Below the pieces are notes generated by a model that saw only the letters and a program-made list of their open reading frames with translations, did no database searches and had not been told where the DNA came from. 10,514 nucleotides of DNA from assembly GCA_964422365.1 (NCBI GenBank), contig CAYRAV010000086.1:1-10514 (forward strand), in the 5' to 3' direction. This DNA is from CAYRAV01 sp964422365 (GTDB lineage: Bacteria; Bacillota; Clostridia; Lachnospirales; Lachnospiraceae). Position numbers and translations under genes: made by a program. Positions 1 through 7,556 of this stretch are shown here, piece after piece; the first letter of the stretch is position 1, and the number at the start of each line of letters is the position of its first letter.

Positions 1-203
1 CATTAACAAACTGGATTTTAGAAGAACGGGATATAGCAAGAACTGAAGGCAGAGCCGAGGGCGAAAAAGAAGGTGAACTCAAGATACTGATTTCGTTAGT
101 AAAGGACGGCATATTAAGTTTGGATTATGCAGCACAAAAGGCAAATCTTACGACTGAACAGTTTTCCGAAGTTATGAAGCAGAATGACTGCAAAGAAGCG
201 TAA
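1..203 (+). CDS. Rpn family recombination-promoting nuclease / putative transposase, C-terminal fragment
   Basis: The reading frame is open from base 3 to the TAA at 201-203, giving 66 residues that are the C-terminal end of a longer protein whose start lies outside the window. The tail carries a charged Gly/Glu-rich helix (RTEGRAEGEKEGE) followed by a short helical segment (KILISLVKDGILSLDYAAQKANLT). This is the usual end of Rpn/PD-(D/E)XK nuclease-transposase proteins in Clostridia, where the Glu/Gly/Lys-rich stretch varies in repeat number. The catalytic nuclease domain is not in view, so activity cannot be judged. A hairpin terminator follows 12 bases after the stop. The assignment rests on tail style only; another protein with the same EGxxEG coiled segment is possible. 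Confidence 0.6.
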   Translation, partial: LTNWILEERDIARTEGRAEGEKEGELKILISLVKDGILSLDYAAQKANLTTEQFSEVMKQNDCKEA

Positions 204-214
204 TCTTAATATTG

Positions 215-243
215 AGGCTGCCAGACAAGCGTGGCAGCCTTTT
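215..243 (+). terminator. Rho-independent terminator of the Rpn-like gene
   Basis: A perfect 9-bp stem (AGGCTGCCA at 215-223, TGGCAGCCT at 232-240) encloses an 8-base loop. It is followed by a short T run and begins 12 bases after the TAA of the upstream gene. The T run is short (four T including the stem end), so termination may be moderate. Confidence 0.75.
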
Positions 244-319
244 ACTGTAATTTTACGAAAAAGAAAGTTGCTAATTCTTTTTTGTACCACGATATATGGA
301 GCAAATCTATCAAATGGAA

Positions 320-340
320 TAACAGTGAGATTCGCTGTTA
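320..340 (-). terminator. Possible terminator hairpin of the acyltransferase gene
   Basis: A 9-bp stem with one G-T wobble (320-328 with 332-340) and a 3-base loop lies about 40 bases past the stop codon of the minus-strand gene. An outer 7-bp arm pair (316-322 with 354-360) offers an alternative fold. The T run on the minus strand is poor, so this may be only an RNA 3'-end stem. The rest of 244-378 shows nothing else recognisable. Confidence 0.3.
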
Positions 341-378
341 AAGATTCTGGAAATTATTCCAATTGATGCATCCACATT

Positions 379-3186
379 TCAATGAAGCCATATCTGCTCT
401 CTTCCACTGTTTACATACATCGCTGCATACCTTCCCGCTTCTTCACCAACTAAATTATATCCTTCTTGTTCATAATGGTATTGGTCTTTCATTAATCCCT
501 TTGTTGCAAATTCAGAAAAACTTGTTGAAATTAAAATACAATTTTCATTATCTCTGCAATATCGTGTCTGTGCATCAATGATATTGTCATATTTCTTTAA
601 ATCATTTCCATTTTTTCCACTCCGAATCAACATGCATTTTTCTACTATTTCATCTGCAATCAGACTTGTCACTAACTGGTCAAGTTCCTGATAATATGTT
701 TCTGAACTAACTCCATTATCACCATCGCTCTCTCCCTGACACCAAACCATATATGTATGCCTTAATTGATACTTTTCATTATTTTGTAAGTACGTTTTGC
801 CCAAGCCGCATCTACTCACAATGTCATTATATCTTGCAGTTCCCGGCAGCCAGCCATCAATTGTTGTCGCTCCTTCGGAACAACTTACTCCCACAATTGG
901 TACACCAGTATTTTGATAATAACTATTTGCAAATGAAGAAACCAGTCCTCCTGATTTTCTCAACTCACCCGTATCCGGCCAACTATCATTTACACCATTT
1001 GAATTATTTTCATTTAAGCCGAACGGCTCTTGAATCGGATATAAAGTTGTCGGATCTGTAACTGCCCTAAATTCCCATCCATGCCCTACCACAGGAGCCT
1101 TACTTGCATCTCCTTTTCCCGACATATTACTCTGTCCGCAAAAGATGTATAAATCCACATCCTGTGCTTCTGAATTATCACTTTCCTGATATTTAGAATG
1201 ATAACGTTCTATTGAAAAATCCTGTACATCCTCCCAATAAAAAATATTTTCTACATTTTTCACTTGGTTATTTTCAATTCCAAACCGCTTAATCCCATTT
1301 CCTCGTGTTTCACTAATTTCTGTTATATAGTATCCATTATCAAAAGCTGTTATAAAATAAGGCTGCCCTACAAAACCCATTGTATCATATAGTATCTCAT
1401 ATTTTCCCTCATTAATATCTTCTAAATTTTTCACTCTAAATATAGTAGTTGCTGACACATCTCCATTACCGTTTGTATTCACAGTAATATAATAATAATC
1501 CTGAATTTTTATAATTTGATTCATACCATAAAATGCATCCGGAACAGGATATGTCTGTTCCAGCTCAAAACCGGTATCCTTTATTCCATATTTACAAATC
1601 ATCTTTTTACCACTTACTGTATATAAACTGCCATCAATAATACTTATGCTGCGCACATAACTATTTTCAATTTCAGGCAAACTATATACATACATTAATT
1701 TCAGGCATCCATTTTCATTTTTAAACGAATAGATCTTTCCTTCCGTAGAGGCAATGATATAAAACTGTTTTCTACTCTCATCATAAACCACATAATGTGG
1801 TCTTCCATTAATTTCAGGAATAGTTTGTAATTTTTCAAAAGTTCCATCTTCCTTCCTCCCATAAACCAAAACCTGGCTATTATCTGTATTGTCTAATACA
1901 TATAATTCGCCATCACTGCATATCGTATGTCCACCAATATAATCTTCATCTGTCAAAGTGTTCCATGTATCTAAATTCTTATCTAAATTTGTATTATAAA
2001 TCACCCTATGATGCCAGCAATCTACTATAAAATACTCTGTATTTATTTTTTGTATCATGGTAGGCACATACAAGCGTTCCTGCCATGTTTTATCCTTTGT
2101 GCCATTATTATTGATACTATTCTTCAAGTCCACCCCCCCTATAACGAAAAATATAATCATAACAAAAAATCCCACAAATACAACCCCAATTTTATTATTT
2201 TTTATCTTTGATATAGGTACTTCAATTAATGCATGTATTCCCCATGCAATGATAATGCTTATGACCAATGTAATACCTAGCCTAAGTAAAAAATTAGGCA
2301 CTTTCTGTTTCAGAAGGTATAAAATAATATAATGTATTAAATAAAGAGGATAGCTGATTTTTCCTACCCACAACAGCCACTTCTGCTTTTCTAAAATATA
2401 TTTACAATACTTGCTTTTAAATATGGCTACTATCAATAAACTCCATAATAAACCATATAGCAAATATTTATTCTGCAAATAACCTGATGGTTCAATATTC
2501 CAAATCAGTTTTCGAAATAATGGTGTAAATGCAAGCATAATCAACACATCTATAAATATAATTATATCAAATATAATATGTTCTTTTATTTTTTCCTGTA
2601 TTTGTTCCATTATTATTAATGTAATGAATCCCATCATAAATACAGGAATATACCAAAACAGAGACGTTGCATTCTCTACATAATGTGTAAATGGAAATCC
2701 AATAGAAAAGCAAATACCCATTGTAGTAATTAATACTACCTTTTCCTTTGTACGTTTTAGAAAGGATAATGCAACTATAAACACTGGTACTACCAAATAA
2801 AATTTTACAATAACAGGGATATACCAAAAATGCCACATTCCCTCTATTAAAAAAATATGCTTGAAAACATCTGTAAAATCAGTAATAACTCCTATAAAAT
2901 ATGCTAATAACAAAACAACTGCATAGCTTGGATAAATTTTCAAAACACGCTTGCCATAAAAGTCAATCAAACTTTTGGGATTAATCTCCCTCTCACAACA
3001 AAAATATGGTCTATACAATAAGATAGCACTGATAAGCATAAAAAACCATACACCTATTTTCCCACATCCTGATGCATATATTCCAATATTATCTCCAAAC
3101 GCAATGATATGTGCAAATACTACAATTAAGCAGGCTAACCCTCTTAATGAACTTAACCATAAAATACAATTTTTATTTTCTTTCAT
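379..3186 (-). CDS. Acyltransferase-3 membrane protein fused to a propeller-like region and a sialate O-acetylesterase (SASA/CE6-like) domain
   Basis: This 935-residue protein has three parts. Residues 8-325 are an acyltransferase-3 domain with about ten hydrophobic helices, the SLRGLA...VVFAH signature with His26, and the basic FYGKRVLKIYPSY loop. A further helix (332-352) would put the remainder outside the cell. Residues ~365-655 hold about five loosely repeated beta units at roughly 50-residue spacing (YFIVDCWHHRVIY, GELYVLDNTDN, FYIIASTEGKIYSF), suggesting a propeller. Residues ~677-930 are SASA-like: GQSN with Ser686, WCQGESD (815-821), and DQYH with Asp901 and His904 as the likely triad partners. 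AT3 proteins move acyl groups across the membrane to envelope glycans, and SASA proteins remove O-acetyl groups. The order recalls OatA, but with a different esterase fold family and an added middle region. The start has GAGGAG 7 bases upstream. The substrate is unknown; the gene stands alone. Confidence 0.85.
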   Translation of the reverse strand: MKENKNCILWLSSLRGLACLIVVFAHIIAFGDNIGIYASGCGKIGVWFFMLISAILLYRPYFCCEREINPKSLIDFYGKRVLKIYPSYAVVLLLAYFIGVITDFTDVFKHIFLIEGMWHFWYIPVIVKFYLVVPVFIVALSFLKRTKEKVVLITTMGICFSIGFPFTHYVENATSLFWYIPVFMMGFITLIIMEQIQEKIKEHIIFDIIIFIDVLIMLAFTPLFRKLIWNIEPSGYLQNKYLLYGLLWSLLIVAIFKSKYCKYILEKQKWLLWVGKISYPLYLIHYIILYLLKQKVPNFLLRLGITLVISIIIAWGIHALIEVPISKIKNNKIGVVFVGFFVMIIFFVIGGVDLKNSINNNGTKDKTWQERLYVPTMIQKINTEYFIVDCWHHRVIYNTNLDKNLDTWNTLTDEDYIGGHTICSDGELYVLDNTDNSQVLVYGRKEDGTFEKLQTIPEINGRPHYVVYDESRKQFYIIASTEGKIYSFKNENGCLKLMYVYSLPEIENSYVRSISIIDGSLYTVSGKKMICKYGIKDTGFELEQTYPVPDAFYGMNQIIKIQDYYYITVNTNGNGDVSATTIFRVKNLEDINEGKYEILYDTMGFVGQPYFITAFDNGYYITEISETRGNGIKRFGIENNQVKNVENIFYWEDVQDFSIERYHSKYQESDNSEAQDVDLYIFCGQSNMSGKGDASKAPVVGHGWEFRAVTDPTTLYPIQEPFGLNENNSNGVNDSWPDTGELRKSGGLVSSFANSYYQNTGVPIVGVSCSEGATTIDGWLPGTARYNDIVSRCGLGKTYLQNNEKYQLRHTYMVWCQGESDGDNGVSSETYYQELDQLVTSLIADEIVEKCMLIRSGKNGNDLKKYDNIIDAQTRYCRDNENCILISTSFSEFATKGLMKDQYHYEQEGYNLVGEEAGRYAAMYVNSGREQIWLH

Positions 3187-3211
3187 AGTCTTACTCCTCG
3201 TTTACTCTTTT

Positions 3212-3217
3212 ATTATA
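3212..3217 (-). promoter_or_regulatory. Likely -10 box for the acyltransferase gene
   Basis: On the minus strand this reads TATAAT, 25 bases upstream of the ATG and ahead of the GAGGAG site at 3194-3199. No good -35 box is found at 16-18 bp spacing (about 3235-3240). That position overlaps the left arm of the inverted repeat described for this intergenic region. Confidence 0.35.
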
Positions 3218-3232
3218 TAACATTAATTAACT

Positions 3233-3485
3233 GTAACAGTTCAGAAGACAACAATGTCATTTAGCAAACAGGTCCAACAATTGTGATCTAATGATATTTG
3301 TTCAGCCATGCCATTCATAATTTTCCAGAATGTACATTCTACCAAAAAATTTACGGTTTGTCTAGAGCGTGTTTGAAAATTTATTGTCACAATCTACACA
3401 CCCCACTTTGCGAGGATATTTGCCCTTAGTGAGCAAGCTCCCACATGCATATTTTACAATTGTTTCTGCATGGCTGAACTGTTAC
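3233..3485. repeat. About 253-bp segment bounded by inverted repeats, possible miniature element
   Basis: GTAACAGTTCAG at 3233-3244 is repeated as its exact reverse complement at 3474-3485. A second perfect 12-bp pair, GTTCAGCCATGC at 3300-3311, matches inverted 3468-3479 and shares part of the same right arm. The segment has no convincing ORF and fills most of the 400-bp divergent gap 3187-3586. Between the arms lie a 14-bp perfect palindrome (3327-3340) and a stretch at 3365-3382 (GAGCGTGTTTGAAAATTT) that resembles an insertion-sequence end. The resemblance is from memory and unverified. No clear target-site duplication was found. It could be a MITE-like remnant or a regulatory region with paired sites. 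Confidence 0.4.
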
Positions 3486-3537
3486 TTACATTCTTTAAAA
3501 ATTGAATATTTAAGTAGGTAAATAATGCTAAATGTTG

Positions 3538-3543
3538 TATAAT
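3538..3543 (+). promoter_or_regulatory. Likely -10 box for the immunity-like gene
   Basis: A consensus TATAAT lies 43 bases upstream of the ATG at 3587. The sequence at the expected -35 position (about 3515-3520) is a poor match, so the promoter is weak or needs an activator. Confidence 0.4.
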
Positions 3544-3572
3544 AGTAATAAACTTTTCAAATACAATTCAAA

Positions 3573-3578
3573 AAGGAG
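3573..3578 (+). promoter_or_regulatory. Strong ribosome binding site that fixes the original start at 3587
   Basis: AAGGAG sits 8 bases before the ATG at 3587. This shows that the native start is well upstream of the first start-type codon in the open part of the frame (TTG at 3773), and that the TGA at 3599 falls inside the coding sequence. Confidence 0.7.
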
Positions 3579-3586
3579 AAAAATAT

Positions 3587-4981
3587 ATGAATAATACATG
3601 AAAAATACTATTATTAAAGGATTTTGTAAAGGCAGGAGATGTACCTCCTGAAATAATTGACAAATATCGGTATAAGGTAACAAAAGAAATCATAGATTTA
3701 TGGGAAAATTATGGATATGGTTCTTTTTATAATGGTTTCTTCAAAGTCATTAATCCGGAAGAATTTGAAGAGTTGTTTGGAAAATTAGTTTATTATATAC
3801 GTCCCTTTATACCAATTATGGTAACCGGCATGGGTGATATTATTGCTGCTGAATATAACAACAAAGAAACGCTTGATATATATCTGCCCCGATATGATGA
3901 ATATGCTTGGATAAGAGATGGATTACCTGGTATGGCTAAAAAACTTCCCAGAGAGTTTAGTATTAGCAAATATCAGAAAGCAGTGGAGCAATACGGGATT
4001 CCTGATTATGAAACCTGTTTTGCATATACAATTTCCCTTGGACGGGGCGGATATGAAGATGTAGAGCATTTAAAAGTTATTCCTGTAAAAGATTTTCTTT
4101 GGGAAATGTATGATTTGCAAGGGCAGTATGACTGGAGTAATAAAATGTACGCACCTGTTTCTAAAAAGGACAAGAACTTTACATATGAGATACATCCTAA
4201 TACCATTAATATAACCAGAAATTCTATCTTGATAGGTGATAAGGAATTTCCGGCACCATTGAATATTGATGAGATTATAGATTATGTAGAAACAGAAAAT
4301 ATAAAAGGAATATGGCGAAACAAAGAGAAAGAAATTTTAACAATTCATTTTGGTGAAGAATTTTATAAGGGCACTTTGCTTGTGGAAGGAGAACCTTGGG
4401 TTTATGCTAAGAGAAAACCGGCAGGCGAACATTTCCAGAAACAAATGCTTGACCAGTATAACATAGAATACTGGCTAAAAGGAAGGACACTTCTTAAATG
4501 GATTAATATTACAGCCTTTGATGAAAAACGCTATAAAGCTATGGTAGAAAAATATAAAATTCCAAAGTTAACAGAAGAGACACTGGAGTTTAAAGATTTT
4601 AATTTCAAATTGATGGTAATTCAGGCATTAATGTATGAGCAGAATGTATTAACACCAAAATTTGATATTGAAGAATTTGCAGAGCAGTGCAAAAATGAAA
4701 TTGATTTGCAATCCATGGAACCAGTCGATGAAGTGGTAAAATATTTTAAAAAACTTCCAATTCCAAAATCAATGGCAGAACTTATTACTACATTAACTCC
4801 AGATGGAGGAGATGAAATTTATGCACAAGTTTCTCCTGGATGGGATGGAGAAGATGACTGGTATTATGTAAAGAAAGGCATTGATGCAGCACAATTTCCA
4901 AATCTAAAAAGTGTGTATGATCTGTTTTTTTCAGAAAAAGCAAAGAAGGAACTTATGAAACAAGGCATTGTAATGAGATGA
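3587..4981 (+). pseudogene. GAD-like/DUF1851 plus DUF6892-like protein, probable immunity protein, with in-frame TGA at codon 5
   Basis: From the ATG at 3587 the frame reads MNNT, then TGA (3599-3601), then stays open to the TGA at 4979-4981, making 464 codons if the first stop were sense. The 57 codons after the TGA contain no ATG, GTG or TTG but continue the protein family (DFVKAGDVPPEIIDKYR, then GFFKVINPEEFEELFGKLV). The first start-type codon is TTG 3773, leaving 402 residues with a damaged first domain and no good ribosome site. Residues ~1-110 look like GAD-like/DUF1851, the Tdi1-type immunity fold. Residues ~334-464 look like DUF6892 (FNFKLMVIQALMYEQ, GGDEIYAQVSPGWDGEDDWYY). Such proteins often neutralise polymorphic toxins; none is adjacent. 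No signal peptide or membrane helix is seen, so it is cytoplasmic. The loss looks recent, or is a sequencing error. Confidence 0.65.
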
Positions 4982-5073
4982 TGCAGTACAATTTCTAAAT
5001 TTAAAAGTGTGTATAATCTGTTTTTTCAAAAAAGCAAAGAAGGAACTATGAAACAAGACATTATAATGAAAGA
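4883..5073 (+). repeat. Tandem duplication of the last ~97 bp of the immunity-like gene, second copy decayed
   Basis: Bases 4883-4979 encode the final residues of the gene (DAAQFPNLKSVYDLFF...). They are followed directly by a second copy at 4980-5073. By eye the copies differ by about eight substitutions and four single-base losses in short runs. Every substitution reads G or C in the first copy and A or T in the second. The second copy no longer encodes the peptide in one frame. Its last codons read IIMKDTLK and then TAA, so the ancestral protein probably ended a few residues later than today's ...IVMR. Confidence 0.85.
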
Positions 5074-5113
5074 TACTCTTAAATAATATTGAGAACTATT
5101 TTTCTAAAAGCGT

Positions 5114-5160
5114 GGTTAACAGATACGATATTTCCCTATATCTGTTAACCGTTTTTTTTT
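5114..5160 (+). terminator. Strong rho-independent terminator, possibly bidirectional
   Basis: A perfect 12-bp stem (GGTTAACAGATA at 5114-5125, its complement at 5139-5150) is followed by G and nine T. It ends transcripts of the + strand immunity-like gene. The same hairpin lies 37 bases past the stop of the minus-strand M56 gene. The T content on that side is weaker (CTTTT), but it may serve both converging genes. Confidence 0.9.
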
Positions 5161-5196
5161 ACTCTACTGCAATTTAATCTTGTTTTGGATATGCTT

Positions 5197-7116
5197 CTAA
5201 TCAGGATAAGGAATCTCATTAAAATATTGAAAAAAGGTATCTGCACTAAAGTATTCACCTTTCTTGTCAACGTATTCACCGTTCCTATTTTGATAGCTAT
5301 AATCATAATAAACTCCATTTGCCATAAATACCGGACAGCTGTCACTAGCTATAGATAATTGTATGATTTCTCCATTCTCTAATGTTAATGTTAAAAGTGC
5401 ATCCGTAAAAGGACAACCAGAACCACCCCTAAAAACCTCTGCATTAGAAAACCATTTCTCAAATGTACGTAACACTTTTTTATTTTTTATTGTTTGGCTG
5501 TATGTTTTTTTGTCTTTACGATTTCTATAATCTAACTTTGCAGAAACTATATTTTTGATGGATTTTATATCAAGAGGCCTATAATTTAGTTTTTCTTCTA
5601 CTATTTCCTGAATCAGGCTGCATAATTTTTTGTTTATTTCAAAGGTTTCCTCTGTTTGATTAATCAATATATTATTACTGTTCACATCCAGACTTACATC
5701 ATTGTAACGGACTTGATACCCAAGTTCCTGACAATCATATTCTTTCCACCAATTGGAATACAGCTTCTGCTTTTCATCTGGTCTGCCAATCATTGCTTTC
5801 AGCTTTTTTTGTGTTTCCTCATCAGGTATATAATAAAAATCATACAAAGACCTTTCTGTAAAAACAGAATTATTAGGATAGACTTGTATGCATACTTTCT
5901 CTTTTACCGGTTCTGACACCAGACTGCCTTCTGATTCTGTCAATAATTCTATAGCAGGTTTTATTGTTGCTGAAACCGTTGTGTCTGTAGTTTTTTGGTC
6001 TGCAGCTGTTGTATCTGCTGTATTTATGTCTGTTATCTTTGTATCTGCACTTTCTATTTTATCCTGTTCCTTTACATCTGCTTTTTCATTGTTTTTTGCC
6101 TTACTAAAAGTGCCGCCGACAACACATATTAACAGAATAAGCAGTATGACAAATGTAGAAAATAACATTTTAGGCTTTCTTACAATCATTTGAATTCTCT
6201 TTTTCATTTCACTTTTCCCCCCTAACATACTAGTTGAACATATCATAATGCTGTAAACAGCAGGATATCCTGTTGCCATTTCAATCAAAGCAGCTCCATA
6301 TGATTTTCTATTCTCCTCACCCAGATATTTGATTGTCCCCTCATCGCAGGCAAGTTCACTATCTTTGCCAGATAAAAAAGCTGCCAGCCAAACCAAAGGA
6401 TGATACCAATAAAAAACCAAACAAAGACATCTGACACAACCCCAAATATGATCTTTATGTTTATAATGTGTTAACTCATGTGCAATAATATATTGAAGAT
6501 TCTTATCAGATTCCATGCTATCCGGTGTCAAATAAATGGTAGGATTTATTATGCCAAATAAACATGGGCTGCTGACACAGTCTGTTTCATACAACTTTAA
6601 TTGACAAGGATAATCTGTAAAATCTTTCCGCTTCTTCTTTAATTGTTTGTAAAATCTAATATTACAGAAAAGAAACCAACTGCTAAATAAAAAAACTCCT
6701 GTAAACCAGATAAACATGCCTATATTTTTATGAAAGACAAATTGTCTTTTAACAGATATATCTTTTTTGCCCCACTGCTTTGATGTCATATCTGAAGAAT
6801 CTTTGCTTATTAAATCAGTATTTTTTACATTAACATTTTGATGATCAGGCATCTGTTCCTTAATATTTGCATCCTTTGTTTTATTTCTTTCTGCTGTACC
6901 AGATGCATGATATTCCATTATTCTGTTTCCCATAGCTTGTACTACATTCATAACACTAACTGTTGTTTCATACATAGGCAGAGGAATCAGTAACTTAACT
7001 GCCACTAGAAGCCACAATGCATATTTTACCCGCTGGCTGATTCGATTTCCCAGCACTCCCCTTAACACTATAATGCATACAATTAACACAGAAGATGTAA
7101 TAATCTGTTCAATCAT
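5197..7116 (-). CDS. BlaR1/MecR1-type M56 membrane metalloprotease with a non-PBP C-terminal sensor
   Basis: The 639-residue protein is the likely sensor and antirepressor protease partner of the BlaI-type gene just upstream. Hydrophobic helices lie near residues 5-21, 31-47, 132-151, 229-248 and 318-335. The zinc site HELTH is at 213-217, and ELACDE (254-259) supplies the likely third ligand, so the protease looks intact. A Thr/Asp/Ala-rich linker (~346-385, with TADTT and TTDTT) leads to a C-terminal domain of about 250 residues. That domain has no STxK or KTG box, unlike the penicillin-binding sensor of true BlaR1, so the signal is unlikely to be a beta-lactam. In this family, ligand binding outside activates the protease inside, which lifts repression. 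The start has GGAGG 6 bases upstream and overlaps the preceding stop by 8 bases, so the two genes are translationally linked. Confidence 0.85.
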   Translation of the reverse strand: MIEQIITSSVLIVCIIVLRGVLGNRISQRVKYALWLLVAVKLLIPLPMYETTVSVMNVVQAMGNRIMEYHASGTAERNKTKDANIKEQMPDHQNVNVKNTDLISKDSSDMTSKQWGKKDISVKRQFVFHKNIGMFIWFTGVFLFSSWFLFCNIRFYKQLKKKRKDFTDYPCQLKLYETDCVSSPCLFGIINPTIYLTPDSMESDKNLQYIIAHELTHYKHKDHIWGCVRCLCLVFYWYHPLVWLAAFLSGKDSELACDEGTIKYLGEENRKSYGAALIEMATGYPAVYSIMICSTSMLGGKSEMKKRIQMIVRKPKMLFSTFVILLILLICVVGGTFSKAKNNEKADVKEQDKIESADTKITDINTADTTAADQKTTDTTVSATIKPAIELLTESEGSLVSEPVKEKVCIQVYPNNSVFTERSLYDFYYIPDEETQKKLKAMIGRPDEKQKLYSNWWKEYDCQELGYQVRYNDVSLDVNSNNILINQTEETFEINKKLCSLIQEIVEEKLNYRPLDIKSIKNIVSAKLDYRNRKDKKTYSQTIKNKKVLRTFEKWFSNAEVFRGGSGCPFTDALLTLTLENGEIIQLSIASDSCPVFMANGVYYDYSYQNRNGEYVDKKGEYFSADTFFQYFNEIPYPD

Positions 7117-7495
7117 TTTCTTCCTCCAATCCTTTTAAAATATGATACAATTCCGTAATCTCCTCTTTACTAAAATCCTTTTTTTTCACCAATGTACTCA
7201 TCATCATGCTGAGGGAACCTTTATAGACACGTTCCAGCAGACTTTCTGTCTCAGCAATTGCAGCATCCTCTCTGTCAACATTGGGATAATACTGTTTTGC
7301 TTTTGTTCCTTGTTTTGAATAGATAATACCTTTCTCCACCATTCTTCCCAATAAAGTATTCACTGTACTTTTGCTCCAACCAGGCTTCTCCTTTAAAGCA
7401 TGATATAACTGCATCATTGTTCTTGGATGCTCTTCCCATAATTTTTCCATAATAATCCATTCACTTTGCTGTAAAATAATATTCTTTTTTTTCAT
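7109..7495 (-). CDS. BlaI/MecI/CopY-family transcriptional repressor
   Basis: The 128-residue protein has an N-terminal winged helix (about residues 8-75: LQQSEWIIMEKLWEE, GWSKSTVNTLLGRMVEKGII, QYY) and a C-terminal dimerisation helix (FSKEEITELYHILKGL). This matches the family's usual length of 120-130. The ATG at 7493-7495 is chosen because ACCTCC at 7500-7505 gives a GGAGGT site just ahead of it and family proteins start there. An upstream in-frame ATG at 7546 would add 17 unmatched residues. These repressors bind TACA/TGTA-type dyads as dimers and are inactivated when the M56 partner is stimulated. The residues aligned by eye with the staphylococcal BlaI cleavage site (Asn101-Phe102) are Thr101-Leu102. 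The target genes besides its own operon are unknown. Confidence 0.9.
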   Translation of the reverse strand: MKKKNIILQQSEWIIMEKLWEEHPRTMMQLYHALKEKPGWSKSTVNTLLGRMVEKGIIYSKQGTKAKQYYPNVDREDAAIAETESLLERVYKGSLSMMMSTLVKKKDFSKEEITELYHILKGLEEEND

Positions 7496-7499
7496 ATGC

Positions 7500-7505
7500 A
7501 CCTCC
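7500..7505 (-). promoter_or_regulatory. Ribosome binding site fixing the BlaI-type start
   Basis: On the minus strand this reads GGAGGT with 4 bases to the ATG at 7495. The site supports this start over the longer frame opening at 7546. Confidence 0.7.
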
Positions 7506-7534
7506 ACTTTGATTACAATCCAGATATTTTGTTC

Positions 7535-7544
7535 GACATTTGTC
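7535..7544. promoter_or_regulatory. Candidate BlaI-type operator dyad
   Basis: GACATTTGTC has ACA..TGT arms like the TACA-N2-TGTA operator half-sites known for the BlaI/MecI/CopY family. It lies between the promoter and the repressor start, where binding would block transcription. A second dyad, TGTATTACA at 7569-7577, lies within the promoter spacer but with the arms in the opposite order. Confidence 0.4.
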
Positions 7545-7556
7545 AACCTTTATTTG

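Noticed and set aside
3365..3382. Insertion-sequence end
   Set aside because: The stretch feels like an IS terminus, but there is no transposase, no paired end and no target duplication, so it is mentioned only as a hint inside the repeat entry.
3587..3601. Short leader peptide MNNT controlling a downstream gene
   Set aside because: The downstream frame has no start codon near the stop, and family-like sequence continues in the same frame directly after it, which fits a nonsense change better than a leader.
3773..4981. A 402-residue gene starting at TTG 3773
   Set aside because: Family-like sequence continues upstream of the TTG in the same frame to an ATG with a strong ribosome site at 3587. 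The TTG lies inside the first domain and lacks a convincing ribosome site, so it is the remainder of a disrupted gene.
5888..6193. 101-residue + strand open frame rich in Val/Ser
   Set aside because: It is the antisense of the Thr/Asp/Ala linker and membrane helix of the M56 protein; no ribosome site or family features.
5197..7495. Beta-lactam resistance regulator (blaI-blaR1 in the strict sense)
   Set aside because: The sensor domain lacks penicillin-binding motifs and there is no beta-lactamase or PBP2a gene in the window, so only the family names are used.
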